Assembly (NCBI RefSeq): GCF_012911605.1
Contig: NZ_JAAMPT010000207.1
Location: 62,001-126,000 of the forward strand
Direction: 5' to 3'
Length of the DNA: 64,000 nt
From: Flavobacterium solisilvae
GTDB taxonomy: Bacteria; Bacteroidota; Bacteroidia; Flavobacteriales; Flavobacteriaceae
In this document: positions 40,983 to 49,814 of the stretch, piece by piece
How the letters are laid out: every line of letters begins with the position of its first letter
Position numbering within the stretch: position 1 is the first letter of the stretch
The notes under the pieces: generated by a model
Databases searched by the model: none
What the model saw: the letters and a program-made list of their open reading frames with translations, nothing else
What the model was told of the DNA's origin: nothing
Position numbers and translations under genes: made by a program

Positions 40983-42492
40983 TAAATTCCTAAAATTTGA
41001 ATATTTATTACTTTTTGCTGTTTTTACCATTGCTACTTGCGGACTAGTTTATGAATTAGTTGCCGGAACTTTGGCAAGTTATTTACTCGGCGATTCAGTA
41101 AAACAATTTTCTTTCATCATTGGAGTATATCTCTTTTCGATGGGAATTGGTTCGTATTTTTCAAAATTCATTACCAAAAACCTACTCAATACTTTTGTTG
41201 AAATCGAAATTTTAGTTGGATTAATTGGCGGATTGAGTTCGGTGGTTCTTTTTCTGTTGTTTGAAACGGCTTTTGCTTTTCAATTCATTCTTTATTTTTT
41301 GGTTTTCGTTACTGGATGTCTAGTCGGATTGGAAATTCCATTGCTAATGAACATTCTTAAAGATAAAGTAGAGTTCAAAGAATTGGTTTCCAATGTTTTT
41401 ACTTTTGATTACATCGGAGCTTTATTAGCATCCATACTTTTTCCGTTGATTTTAGTTCCAAAACTTGGAATTATGGGAACGTCATTATTCTTCGGAATGA
41501 TTAATATTTCCATTGCCATTGTCCTTTGTTATTTATTAAAATCGGAATTAAAAAAGGTAAAACTGCTAAGAGCTAAAGCTATTTTTTCTTTTATAGTTTT
41601 GTTGGTAACGTTCTTTTTCTCCGAAAATATTCTTTCGTATTCTGAAGGTAAATTATATGGAGAAAACATCATTTACACTAATTCCACGCAATACCAACGC
41701 ATCGTTTTAACCCACAATAAAAGCGATTACCGATTGTATTTAAACAACAATCTCCAATTTAGTTCTGCCGATGAATACCGTTATCACGAAGCTTTGGTTC
41801 ATCCAGCAATGTCAATGGCTAAAAAAGTGGATAATGTACTAGTTCTTGGCGGTGGCGATGGTTTGGCTGTTCGAGAAGTTTTAAAATATAAAGAGGTAAA
41901 AAAAGTAACTTTGGTCGATTTGGATGAAGGAATGACCAAGTTGTTCAAAACCAATCAGGTATTGGTTGATTTCAATAAAAATGCTTTGAATAATTCCAAA
42001 GTTACAGTGTACAATAAAGACGCTTACATTTGGGCAAAAGAAACTAAAGAAAAATTTGATGTTGTAATTATTGATTTTCCTGATCCATCTAATTACAGTT
42101 TGGGTAAATTGTATTCATTGAATTTTTATAGCACGATGCAACAGCTGCTTTCAATGGATGCAGTTGTTGTAATTCAAACGACTTCACCTTATTTTGCTCC
42201 AAAATCATTTTGGTGTATCAACAAAACTGTTATGCAAGTTTTTCCTCAGATTGATGCCTATCATGCTTATGTTCCATCGTTTGGAGAATGGGGTTTTACT
42301 ATTGCCATAAATGGTTTTGGGACTAATTTCAATAAAGTCAATAGAACCGTTGACGGATTGCGATTTTACAATTATCAGTTTGAAAAATTCAATTATTTTT
42401 CCAAAGATATGATTTCAAAAGACATTGAAATTAATCGATTAGATAACCAAGTTTTAGTACGCTATTTCGATGAAGAATGGGGAAAATTATAG
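40975..42492 (+). CDS. Membrane-embedded polyamine aminopropyltransferase (spermidine synthase)
   Basis: 505 residues. The N-terminal half has about seven transmembrane helices (LLFAVFTIATCGLVYELVAGTLASYLLG onward). The C-terminal half is a soluble SpeE-type methyltransferase fold with VLVLGGGDGLAVREVLKY near 288-305 (dcAdoMet site), VTLVDLDEGM, the catalytic-loop segment VVIIDFPDPSNYSLGKLYSLNFY near 364-386, and FGEWGFTIA. It would transfer aminopropyl from dcAdoMet made by the SpeD encoded upstream. The frame is open from a GTG at 40963; the ATG at 40975 starts inside the DUF350 stop region. Confidence 0.93.
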   Translation: MGNKFLKFEYLLLFAVFTIATCGLVYELVAGTLASYLLGDSVKQFSFIIGVYLFSMGIGSYFSKFITKNLLNTFVEIEILVGLIGGLSSVVLFLLFETAFAFQFILYFLVFVTGCLVGLEIPLLMNILKDKVEFKELVSNVFTFDYIGALLASILFPLILVPKLGIMGTSLFFGMINISIAIVLCYLLKSELKKVKLLRAKAIFSFIVLLVTFFFSENILSYSEGKLYGENIIYTNSTQYQRIVLTHNKSDYRLYLNNNLQFSSADEYRYHEALVHPAMSMAKKVDNVLVLGGGDGLAVREVLKYKEVKKVTLVDLDEGMTKLFKTNQVLVDFNKNALNNSKVTVYNKDAYIWAKETKEKFDVVIIDFPDPSNYSLGKLYSLNFYSTMQQLLSMDAVVVIQTTSPYFAPKSFWCINKTVMQVFPQIDAYHAYVPSFGEWGFTIAINGFGTNFNKVNRTVDGLRFYNYQFEKFNYFSKDMISKDIEINRLDNQVLVRYFDEEWGKL

Positions 42493-44077
42493 CAGTTCGA
42501 GAAGGAATTTCTTCAAATTTTTAGGTGCAACTTTACTGATTGTTCCGCTTCTTAATGCTTGTAAAGAAAAAGTAATTACGCTTTTAATTCGATTGTCGGG
42601 AACCAATCATATTCTAGGACATAAACTTCGCGTTAAGAATTTTCCAAAACCTTCTAAGCAAATTTCTATTCCATATTTAATTGTTGGTGGAGGAATTACA
42701 GGATTGTCTGCTGCAAGACAGCTTTCTAAAAAAGGAATTTCCGAATTTTTGTTGGTCGAATTAGAAAATCATTTGGGTGGAAATTCTTCCAATGGTGAAA
42801 ATCAGTATTCTAAATTTCCTCTTGGCGCACATTATTTGCCTTTGCCAAACATTGAAGATAAAGAGTTGCTGCAATTTCTCGAAGAGGAAAAAATTATTTT
42901 GGGTTATGATGAAAAAGGATTTCCAGAATTTGATGAAACCCAACTAACGTTTTCTCCAGATGAACGATTATTCTACAAAAATAACTGGCAAGAAGGAATA
43001 GTTCCAAAAGTTGGTAATTCAGCAGAAGAAGACGCAGAATTACTTCGGTTTTTTTCGATGATGGATGATTTTAGAACCAAAAAAGATGATTTTGGATTAT
43101 ATTGGTTTAATATTCCAATGGCTTTATCTTCTCAAAATGATGAGGTAAAAAGATTGGATAAACTAACCATGAAAGAATGGTTGGAACAACAAAATTTTAA
43201 ATCAAATCCGCTTTTGGTTTATGTAGATTATTGTTGCAGAGATGATTTTGGTTTAGGAATTGAATTCGTTTCTGCTTACGCCGGAATTCATTATTTTGCT
43301 GCGAGAAAACAAAACAGTACGCAAGATAAAAATGATAACGTTTTAACTTGGCCCGAAGGAAATGCGAGACTTACGTATCATTTAAAAAAATATTCCAAAG
43401 GAAAAACATTGCAAAATCACTTGGCTTATGAAGTTAAAATTGAAAACGGTAAAGCAATAGCCTTGGTTTTTAATGATAAAACAAAAACTTCCATTGAAAT
43501 TATAGCCGATAAAATTATTATGGCAACGCCACAATTTGTAAATCAATATTTATTTGACGACAGAAAAGAATTCACCAAAGATTTTCATTACGCACCTTGG
43601 CTTTTAGCAACATTAGTAGTTTCCGATTTGACCGATAATTTTAGTTTTCCGTTGTGTTGGGATAATGTGGCTCATGGTTCAAAAGGATTGGGATATATTT
43701 ACGATCAACATCAGTCGTTGCAACAAATTCAGGATAAAAAAGTGATTACGTATTACTACAGTTTCTCCTCATCTGATTGTGGAAAAAGCAGAAGAGAAAT
43801 CTATAAAAAGCCAAAAGAATATTGGAAGAATTTGGTATTTGAAGATTTAAAAATTGCGCATCCTAATATTGAAGAAGTAGCAGAAAGTATAGATATTCAT
43901 TTGTTAGGTCACGGAATGATTAGCCCTAAAAACGGATTTTTATTTGGCGAAAGCAAACAAAAAGCAGCTCAATCTATTGATGATAAGATCTATTTTGCAC
44001 ATTCGGATTTATCGGGAATATCTATTTTTGAAGAAGCTTTTCATCAAGGAATTAATGTTGTAAATAAAATAATCTAA
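42470..44077 (+). CDS. Tat-exported FAD-dependent amine oxidase-like protein
   Basis: 535 residues. The N-terminus is a twin-arginine signal (SSRRNFFKFLGATLLIVPLLNAC), with a Cys that could be lipidated. The FAD-binding motif is YLIVGGGITGLSAARQLSKKG near 69-90, then LVELENHLGGNSSNG. The layout is that of flavin amine oxidases and phytoene-desaturase-like enzymes, with KIIMATPQFVN near 358. It overlaps the spermidine synthase gene by 23 nt, so a polyamine is the natural candidate substrate. It acts outside the cytoplasm after folding with its cofactor. Confidence 0.87.
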   Translation: MKNGENYSSSRRNFFKFLGATLLIVPLLNACKEKVITLLIRLSGTNHILGHKLRVKNFPKPSKQISIPYLIVGGGITGLSAARQLSKKGISEFLLVELENHLGGNSSNGENQYSKFPLGAHYLPLPNIEDKELLQFLEEEKIILGYDEKGFPEFDETQLTFSPDERLFYKNNWQEGIVPKVGNSAEEDAELLRFFSMMDDFRTKKDDFGLYWFNIPMALSSQNDEVKRLDKLTMKEWLEQQNFKSNPLLVYVDYCCRDDFGLGIEFVSAYAGIHYFAARKQNSTQDKNDNVLTWPEGNARLTYHLKKYSKGKTLQNHLAYEVKIENGKAIALVFNDKTKTSIEIIADKIIMATPQFVNQYLFDDRKEFTKDFHYAPWLLATLVVSDLTDNFSFPLCWDNVAHGSKGLGYIYDQHQSLQQIQDKKVITYYYSFSSSDCGKSRREIYKKPKEYWKNLVFEDLKIAHPNIEEVAESIDIHLLGHGMISPKNGFLFGESKQKAAQSIDDKIYFAHSDLSGISIFEEAFHQGINVVNKII

Positions 44078-44080
44078 ATA

Positions 44081-45094
44081 ATGCAACCTTGGATACATAA
44101 AGCCAAAACCGACGGTATTTTTATACTTGCGCCATCATTTATCGTCTTGACGATTGTTTTCTTGTTCCAAAATTGGTTAACCGAAATCGAAGAAAGTTAT
44201 TCGTTTTACACTTGGTTGTTTTTAATTGTTTTTATTGATGTTGCTCATGTTTATTCTACATTATTTAAAACCTATTTTGTCGCCTCAGAATTTCAAAGAA
44301 GAAAACAATTGTATATTGGATTACCCATTTTTTGTTTTTTATTAGGTTTTATTTTATTTCTATTTGGTAGTCAGGTATTTTGGTCGGTTTTGGCTTATGT
44401 AGCTGTTTTTCATTTCATTCGCCAGCAATATGGTTTTATGAGATTGTATGCTAGAAATGAAGATAAGACCTTTGCTTGGATTGATAATTTGATAATTTAT
44501 TCGGCCACTGTTTATCCTATGTTGTATTGGTTTTTATCGCCAAAACGAAAGTTCAATTGGTTTGTAGAAAACGAATTTTTGAAGTACGAAAACGAAAAAT
44601 TACTTGAAGTTCTTACATGGATTTATTTTGCGATAGTAATATTTTATATCGTTAGAACTGTCTACAATTCAATAAAATCAAATTATTTTAATATCCCAAA
44701 AAATGCTATTATTATTGGAACTATGCTTTCTTGGTATTTTGGAATAGTTTACTTTAATAACGATTTGGTTTTTACTTTACTAAACGTTGTTTCTCACGGA
44801 ATTCCCTACATGGCTTTGATTTATTTGAACGAAATTGAGAAAAAAACTAAAGCAGATTTGGGCTTTTTAAGTATGTTAAAACAATATAAAGGTGTATTTA
44901 TTTTTGTAGTAATCCTTTTGATTATAGCTTTTTCAGAAGAGTTTTTATGGGAGATTTTTGTTTGGAATGAGCAATTTTCAATGACAACTTTTGATTTTTC
45001 AAATTGGCAGTTTATACTTGTTCCTTTATTAACCGTGCCTCAGTTTACTCATTATTTATTGGATGGATTTATTTGGAAGTCAAAAAAACAATAA
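44081..45094 (+). CDS. Polytopic membrane protein with conserved-looking His/Gln motifs, last gene of the polyamine cluster
   Basis: 337 residues with about eight transmembrane helices. Histidines occur in or next to helices: DVAHVYSTLFKTY (about 50), FHFIRQQYGFMRLYAR (about 110), NVVSHGIPYMALIY (about 240) and VPQFTHYLLDGFIWK (about 320). Spread over four segments, they could bind a metal or haem, as in membrane oxygenases, but I do not know the family. It starts 3 nt after the FAD gene, which makes co-expression near certain. It ends 3 nt from a convergent gene. Confidence 0.8.
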   Translation: MQPWIHKAKTDGIFILAPSFIVLTIVFLFQNWLTEIEESYSFYTWLFLIVFIDVAHVYSTLFKTYFVASEFQRRKQLYIGLPIFCFLLGFILFLFGSQVFWSVLAYVAVFHFIRQQYGFMRLYARNEDKTFAWIDNLIIYSATVYPMLYWFLSPKRKFNWFVENEFLKYENEKLLEVLTWIYFAIVIFYIVRTVYNSIKSNYFNIPKNAIIIGTMLSWYFGIVYFNNDLVFTLLNVVSHGIPYMALIYLNEIEKKTKADLGFLSMLKQYKGVFIFVVILLIIAFSEEFLWEIFVWNEQFSMTTFDFSNWQFILVPLLTVPQFTHYLLDGFIWKSKKQ

Positions 45095-45097
45095 ATT

Positions 45098-45814
45098 TTA
45101 CAATCCCAAAATCACTTTCGCTTTTGGAAAAATTCGTTCTACAAATCTGGCATAAGCCAAGTCTGATGGATGTAAACCATCATTAGCAACTAAAGTAGGT
45201 TGCGCTAAACCTTCCCGTGTAATGTCAGTAATATTCACAAAAGTGATATTGTTTTGAATGCAATAATTTTCTGCAAAAGAATTGTAAGTATCGATTTGAC
45301 TTGAAATAGTTGCATTTCCGTTTCCAAATGGTGTGTAAGCATAATCTGGAATGGAAACAACAATAACATTATTCTTGTTGCCTTTGGCTTTTTGAATTGC
45401 GATGTTTACCAATTCAGGAAATTCTTGTTCATACAAACTAAAAGGTTTGTTTTGATATTGATTGTTTACGCCAATTAACAAAGTTACTAAATCATAGTTA
45501 TTTGTTGGATTTTGTGATGCAATGGCATTTTTTAAATTGGTCGTTGTCCAGCCTGTTTGAGCTATAATATCAGTCAAAATATTGTCTGGGCTAGGCATAC
45601 TTTGCTTCAGTTTTGTTTTTAACTGAATAGGAAATCGGCAGGTTTCACAAACGCTTTGTCCAATAGTGTAACTATCGCCAAGTGCTAAATAACGGTAAGT
45701 TTTAGAAATAACAACTGGAGTTTCATCCTCAATAATTGTATCACTTTCCGCACTGCAACCGAAAAAAAGTGTGCAAATCAAAAAAATTGATACTATTGAG
45801 CGAAAATGTTTCAT
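45098..45814 (-). CDS. SGNH/GDSL-family hydrolase, lipoprotein
   Basis: 238 residues. A lipoprotein signal (IVSIFLICTLFFGC, Cys20) precedes an SGNH fold: block I ALGDSYTIGQ near 44 with the nucleophile Ser, the block III region TLLIGVNNQYQ near 114 with the Asn, and block V NDGLHPSDLAYARF near 210 with the Asp-His pair. It is probably an esterase or deacetylase acting in the periplasm or on the cell surface. It starts 4 nt downstream of the DUF3050 gene's stop, so the two form an operon. Confidence 0.9.
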   Translation of the reverse strand: MKHFRSIVSIFLICTLFFGCSAESDTIIEDETPVVISKTYRYLALGDSYTIGQSVCETCRFPIQLKTKLKQSMPSPDNILTDIIAQTGWTTTNLKNAIASQNPTNNYDLVTLLIGVNNQYQNKPFSLYEQEFPELVNIAIQKAKGNKNNVIVVSIPDYAYTPFGNGNATISSQIDTYNSFAENYCIQNNITFVNITDITREGLAQPTLVANDGLHPSDLAYARFVERIFPKAKVILGL

Positions 45815-45817
45815 TGG

Positions 45818-46600
45818 CTAAACTATTTCAACAGTTTTCTCGATTTGTTCTTCAATTGCATTCCAAAGACCAATTCTTTTTTCTAAAGCTACGATGGAAA
45901 CTTCTTTCACTTCGCGCCATTTTTGAGCATCATTACCACAAAGTTCTGTAATCATTTGCATTGCCATCGGACCATGTTCGTCAGCGTCAAGTTCGATATG
46001 TCTTTCAAAGTAATAAATTAGTTTTGACAAATCGGTTTCAGGGAAATTTTGTTGGAAACTTTTTAAGATTTCAGTAAACATATTCGGAATTAAATCTTCT
46101 CTTCCAAAAGTAAAAGCAGCCGCAATTTTGTGTGCTTTTCCTTCTTCGATGACACGAAAAGTGAAATCAAGAAAGTCTTTTATGTTTTGGTGAAGATTAC
46201 TTTGTTTTATAGCAATAAAAACATTTTTTGTGTCAATTACATTTTGCAAAAAAGTATTCAACTCAATTGTATTTGCACCACAATCTTGCATAGCTTCAAC
46301 ATACATTTCAAAATGACTTAAACGTTTTCCGTCCAATGTCAAATCGCTTTCTTCTGCTAGAACAATCTCGTTAATTAAATATCTTGTTTCAGGATTTTCC
46401 GAAGCAAACCATGGTGTTGTAGTACACGTTAGTTTACTTTGTAACGCTTTCAACAGCGACATAAAATCCCAAACGGCATAGACATGACTTTCTAAAAACT
46501 GATGTAAATCGTCTATGGTTTTTACTTTTTCGTATAACGGATGTTGTAATAACTGTTGTTTTTGTGGCTGAATTTTAGTGTTTATTTCAAGAATTGTCAT
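45818..46600 (-). CDS. DUF3050 domain protein (haem-oxygenase-like fold)
   Basis: 260 residues, all-helical. The sequence fits the DUF3050 family: DLHQFLESHVYAVWDFMSLLKALQ near 30-53, PETRYLINEIVLAEESD, and YYFERHIELDADEHGPMA near 198-215. Its acids and histidines recall the ligand spacing of haem-oxygenase-like di-iron oxidases. A redox role is therefore possible but unproven. It is followed at once by an SGNH hydrolase gene. Confidence 0.87.
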   Translation of the reverse strand: MTILEINTKIQPQKQQLLQHPLYEKVKTIDDLHQFLESHVYAVWDFMSLLKALQSKLTCTTTPWFASENPETRYLINEIVLAEESDLTLDGKRLSHFEMYVEAMQDCGANTIELNTFLQNVIDTKNVFIAIKQSNLHQNIKDFLDFTFRVIEEGKAHKIAAAFTFGREDLIPNMFTEILKSFQQNFPETDLSKLIYYFERHIELDADEHGPMAMQMITELCGNDAQKWREVKEVSIVALEKRIGLWNAIEEQIEKTVEIV

Positions 46601-46653
46601 AGCTTTTTTTAATTAAATACGAAGTAACATTCTTTTTGGATTATACTTCACTA

Positions 46654-46661
46654 CAAATGTA
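46654..46661 (-). promoter_or_regulatory. Possible -7 element for the DUF3050/SGNH operon
   Basis: TACATTTG on the minus strand, 53 nt before the start, matches TAnnTTTG. It lies just after the hairpin 46662-46691. No good TTG is seen at the -33 distance. Confidence 0.4.
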
Positions 46662-46691
46662 AAAATGCTTCTCGAAATGGAGAAGCATTTT
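46662..46691 (-). terminator. Hairpin terminator downstream of gcdH
   Basis: AAAATGCTTCTC (46662-46673) and GAGAAGCATTTT (46680-46691) form a perfect 12-bp stem with a 6-nt loop. On the minus strand the T-run follows the stem, so it suits the gcdH transcript. The stem resembles that of repeat copy A. Confidence 0.65.
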
Positions 46692-46742
46692 ATATCAATT
46701 TTATTTATTGTTTAATCTAAGAGTTAAAATGGAAACCTTTTT

Positions 46743-46842
46743 TAGCCCCGATTGAAACGGAAATCCTTTTTCTTTTTTAAAGAAAAAGATTGGAGAGAAA
46801 AGCGGGAAAACGGATTGCTGAATTGCCCAAGCTGTTCGCTCC
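46743..46842 (-). repeat. Dispersed hairpin repeat, copy D (inverted)
   Basis: On the minus strand it starts GGAGCGAACAGC, continues to CCAATC, then a stem CTTTTTCTTT/AAAGAAAAAG (46766-46789), and ends GGATTTCCGTTTCAATCGGGGCTA. It begins 17 nt after the gcdH stop and runs in the gene's own direction. Confidence 0.75.
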
Positions 46843-46859
46843 AAAAAATAATTGGAATT

Positions 46860-48038
46860 TTATTTAAACGCTGGAATTCCAGTAATATCAGCACCGGTAA
46901 TCAACAAGTGAATGTCGTGCGTACCTTCATAAGTAATTACAGACTCTAAGTTCATGCTGTGACGCATAATCGAATATTCGCCTGTAATTCCCATTCCGCC
47001 AAGCATTTGACGTGCTTCACGAGCAATGTTTATTGCCATATCTACATTGTTTCTTTTTGCCATCGAGATTTGAGCTGTAGTCGCTTTTCCTTCGTTACGC
47101 AAAACACCTAATCTCCAAGTTAACAATTGAGCTTTAGTGATTTCGGTAATCATTTCGGCTAATTTTTTTTGTTGCAATTGAAATCCACCAATTGGTTTTC
47201 CAAACTGAATTCTTTCTTTAGAATATCTCAAAGCCGTGTCATAACAATCCATTGCAGCGCCAATTGCACCCCAAGCAATTCCGTAACGAGCCGAATCTAA
47301 ACACATCATTGGTGCGCCAAGTCCAGATTTTCCTGGTAATAAATTTTCTTTTGGAACTTTTACGTTATCAAAAATTAATTCGCCTGTTGCACTAGCACGA
47401 AGCGACCATTTGTTGTGTGTTTCTGGAGTTGTAAAACCTTCCATGCCGCGTTCTACAATTAATCCGTGAATTCTTCCTTCTTCATTTTTTGCCCAAACTA
47501 CAGCAATGTCTGCAAACGGTGCATTTGATATCCACATTTTGGCACCATTCAATAAATAATGATCGCCCATATCTTTATAGTTTGTAACCAAATCACTTGG
47601 ATTTGAGCCATAATCTGGTTCAGTCAATCCAAAACAACCCATGAATTCTCCAGTGGCTAATTTTGGTAAATATTTCATTTTTTGCTCTTCCGTTCCAAAT
47701 TTCCAAATAGGATACATCACCAAAGACGATTGAACCGATGATGTTGAACGAACACCAGAATCGCCTCTTTCAATTTCTTGCATAATCAATCCATACGAAA
47801 TTTGGTCTAAACCTGCGCCGCCATATTCTTCTGGAATATATGGTCCAAATCCACCAATTTCTCCCAAACCTTTAATGATTTGTTTTGGGAATTCAGCACG
47901 TTGTGCATAGTCTTCAATAATTGGCGAAACTTCACGTTTTACCCATGCACGAGCAGAATCGCGCACTAATTTATGTTCGTCTGTTAGCAAATCGTCTAAC
48001 AAGTAATAATCTGGAGCTTGAAATAAATCTGGTTTCAT
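46860..48038 (-). CDS. gcdH: Acyl-CoA dehydrogenase, glutaryl-CoA dehydrogenase type
   Basis: 392 residues. Oxidises and decarboxylates glutaryl-CoA to crotonyl-CoA in lysine/tryptophan breakdown, with FAD. Signature segments are close to known GCDHs: CFGLTEPDYGSNPSDL, KMWISNAPFADIAVVWAKNEEG, KWSLRASATGELIFDNV, SARYGIAWGAIGAAMDC, ARQMLGGMGITGEY and NLESVITYEGTHDIH, in which Glu about 371 is the catalytic base. The frame is open to an ATG at 48059, but those seven extra residues (MPRNDKT) are encoded by a dispersed hairpin repeat. MKPDLFQAPDYY at 48038 is the likely start. Confidence 0.93.
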   Translation of the reverse strand: MKPDLFQAPDYYLLDDLLTDEHKLVRDSARAWVKREVSPIIEDYAQRAEFPKQIIKGLGEIGGFGPYIPEEYGGAGLDQISYGLIMQEIERGDSGVRSTSSVQSSLVMYPIWKFGTEEQKMKYLPKLATGEFMGCFGLTEPDYGSNPSDLVTNYKDMGDHYLLNGAKMWISNAPFADIAVVWAKNEEGRIHGLIVERGMEGFTTPETHNKWSLRASATGELIFDNVKVPKENLLPGKSGLGAPMMCLDSARYGIAWGAIGAAMDCYDTALRYSKERIQFGKPIGGFQLQQKKLAEMITEITKAQLLTWRLGVLRNEGKATTAQISMAKRNNVDMAINIAREARQMLGGMGITGEYSIMRHSMNLESVITYEGTHDIHLLITGADITGIPAFK

Positions 48039-48044
48039 AGTTTT

Positions 48045-48070
48045 GTCATTGCGAGGCACGAAGCAATCTC
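48045..48070 (+). repeat. GTCATT-type hairpin repeat overlapping the gcdH 5' region
   Basis: GTC-ATTGC-GAGGCACGAA-GCAAT-CTC, with a perfect ATTGC/GCAAT stem. It lies 7 nt upstream of the gcdH start codon, on the opposite strand orientation, and would be part of the gcdH leader. Confidence 0.8.
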
Positions 48071-48158
48071 ATTGATATTTATAAAAAAATGTTTTACGAA
48101 AACGTTTGCAAAGGTAATAAAACATATTTGAGTTTCACTTTAACAATTGTTATTTTTT

Positions 48159-48243
48159 GGAGCTGATTCCAGCTATCCGTTACAATCTTTTTATCTCGTT
48201 TTGAGAACGAGATAAAAAGGATTTTCACTTCTATCTGGGCTAG
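48159..48243 (+). repeat. Dispersed hairpin repeat, copy E
   Basis: GGAGCTGATTCCAGC, then CCGTTACAATC, the long stem CTTTTTATCTCGTT/GAACGAGATAAAAAGG (48187-48219), and the end GGATTTTCACTTCTATCTGGGCTAG. It lies 15 nt beyond the stop of the gene at 48258-48986 and runs antisense to it. Confidence 0.75.
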
Positions 48244-48257
48244 AACTTGGTGTTGAA

Positions 48258-48986
48258 TTATCGCTCCAGTTTTTTGAATGCTTCGTTTTTAGTAGTTAGA
48301 AATTCCAAAGTTTCCAGCGTGTCTTCACGTTGCATAATGGCTTTGTAGTTATCGTCATTTTCACAAAAAGCCATGAATAAATCAAGTTCTTCAAGATTTA
48401 TGTCTAATTTTTTATAAAAAAATTCGTTGACATCAAATTTAGAAACTGCATATTCTTTAAAAGAAGCAAATTTTGATGTTCCTTCTTTATCTTTCTTTTT
48501 ATTTGACTTGAATATTTTTTTAAAAAGCCCAACAAAATCAACACCATAAGGCATTTCTCCAGTGTAAACACCTAAGACTTTTGGACTATTTTCATACTTA
48601 GCAAGTTTAGCCATCCGTATTTCTTCGGGCGAAACAATAACACCAACTTTTTCTACTTTAGTTATGGCAACTTCTTTAAGCTCAATGGGTTTTTTGCTTA
48701 AACTGATGATAAATTTTTCCGACGTAAAATCCTTTTTTTCAAGTGTAATTTTTATGTCATAATAATCATTGGATAATACAAAAAGTTCATCGCCAGCTTT
48801 GGCTTCTATGCTAAAATTTCCTTCTGCATCAGTAGTGCTACTTTTTTTGATGGTTAGATTGACAACATCTATTTTTTCTATTGCCATTTCGTTAAAAACA
48901 ACTTTTCCATGAATTGTTTTTCTGTCTTGAGAAAAGCAGTTCAAAAAAGTAAAAAAGAAAAGGAGTAAAAGTAATTTTTGCTTCAA
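48258..48986 (-). CDS. Carboxypeptidase-regulatory-like secreted protein (paralogue of 10889-11665)
   Basis: 242 residues. A signal peptide (KLLLLLFFFTFLNCFSQ) is followed by a CarboxypepD_reg-like beta domain at about 20-105 (TIHGKVVFNEMAIEKIDVVNLTIKKSSTTDAEGNFSIEAKAGDELFVLSNDYYDIKITLEK). A charged C-terminal half follows (PEEIRMAKLAKYENSPKVLGVYTGEMPYGVDFVGLFKKIFKSNKKKDK). It shares order of parts with the gene at 10889. Function unknown; the first domain is elsewhere an adaptor in outer-membrane receptors. Single gene. Confidence 0.78.
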   Translation of the reverse strand: MKQKLLLLLFFFTFLNCFSQDRKTIHGKVVFNEMAIEKIDVVNLTIKKSSTTDAEGNFSIEAKAGDELFVLSNDYYDIKITLEKKDFTSEKFIISLSKKPIELKEVAITKVEKVGVIVSPEEIRMAKLAKYENSPKVLGVYTGEMPYGVDFVGLFKKIFKSNKKKDKEGTSKFASFKEYAVSKFDVNEFFYKKLDINLEELDLFMAFCENDDNYKAIMQREDTLETLEFLTTKNEAFKKLER

Positions 48987-49083
48987 GTGAATCAGTTTTA
49001 GTTTTCAGTTCTAAAAGTATCTGATTTAAGTGATGCTAAATGATAAAGGATTGTTAATTGTGATTCCTTTAATGATTTGATAA

Positions 49084-49797
49084 TTACATTTTAAGGTAAA
49101 AATCCTTCGTCAAATTGATGTAATCATCAGTATACTCATGTCGGTTGATTTCAATTACCAATTCGTCTGCTGTTAATGTGCTTAATTCAAATCGTTTAAA
49201 AGCCAACAAACTTCTAACAATCGGAGTTGTGTGTGAACCTTTAACGCGAGTAACTTTCACTGGAAATAATTCTACTTCGGTACACAAATCAATAAAACGT
49301 TCTTCTTCTTTATAAGGAATGATTATGGCAAAAATTCCATTTTCCGACAAAAGTAAATCCGCAGCTTCTACCAATTCTTCAAAAGGCATTGCATCTTGAA
49401 AACGAGCCAAATCTCTTTGAGAATTATCGGTTTTGTAATCTTCTGAATAAAACGGCGGATTGGAAATGATGATGTCATATTCATCTTCGGGTTCTTCAAT
49501 AAATTCGTCCAAACCAGCATGAAAACAAAATAATCGATCGCTCCAAGGCGAAGCTTCAAAGTTTTCTACACATTGTTCATATGCATCTTCATCAATTTCA
49601 AGTGCGTCTATTTGTTCGGCATGACTTCTTTGTGCTAGCATCAATGATAAAACGCCAGTTCCAGCGCCAATATCCAAAATCGAAAAAGGATTGTTGTCAA
49701 TTGGACACCAAGCGCCAAGTAACACGCTATCGGTTCCAATTTTCATGGCGCATTTGTCTTGTTGAACAGAAAATTGTTTAAAATTGAATGTTGACAT
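49084..49797 (-). CDS. trmN6: tRNA1(Val) adenine(37)-N6-methyltransferase (TrmN6/YfiC family)
   Basis: 237 residues of the class I methyltransferase fold. The start FNFKQFSVQQDKCAMKIGTDSVLLGAW is typical of the family. SAM motif I is ILDIGAGTGVLSLMLAQR near 41-58, and the catalytic amino-methylase motif IV is IISNPPFYSEDY near 109-120. SQRDLARF and SENGIFAIIIPY follow. It is predicted to methylate A37 of tRNA-Val. A long perfect inverted repeat separates it from rimM, which precedes it in the direction of transcription only by convention; co-transcription is uncertain. Confidence 0.92.
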   Translation of the reverse strand: MSTFNFKQFSVQQDKCAMKIGTDSVLLGAWCPIDNNPFSILDIGAGTGVLSLMLAQRSHAEQIDALEIDEDAYEQCVENFEASPWSDRLFCFHAGLDEFIEEPEDEYDIIISNPPFYSEDYKTDNSQRDLARFQDAMPFEELVEAADLLLSENGIFAIIIPYKEEERFIDLCTEVELFPVKVTRVKGSHTTPIVRSLLAFKRFELSTLTADELVIEINRHEYTDDYINLTKDFYLKM

Positions 49798-49814
49798 TTA
49801 TTTTAGAAAATTAA

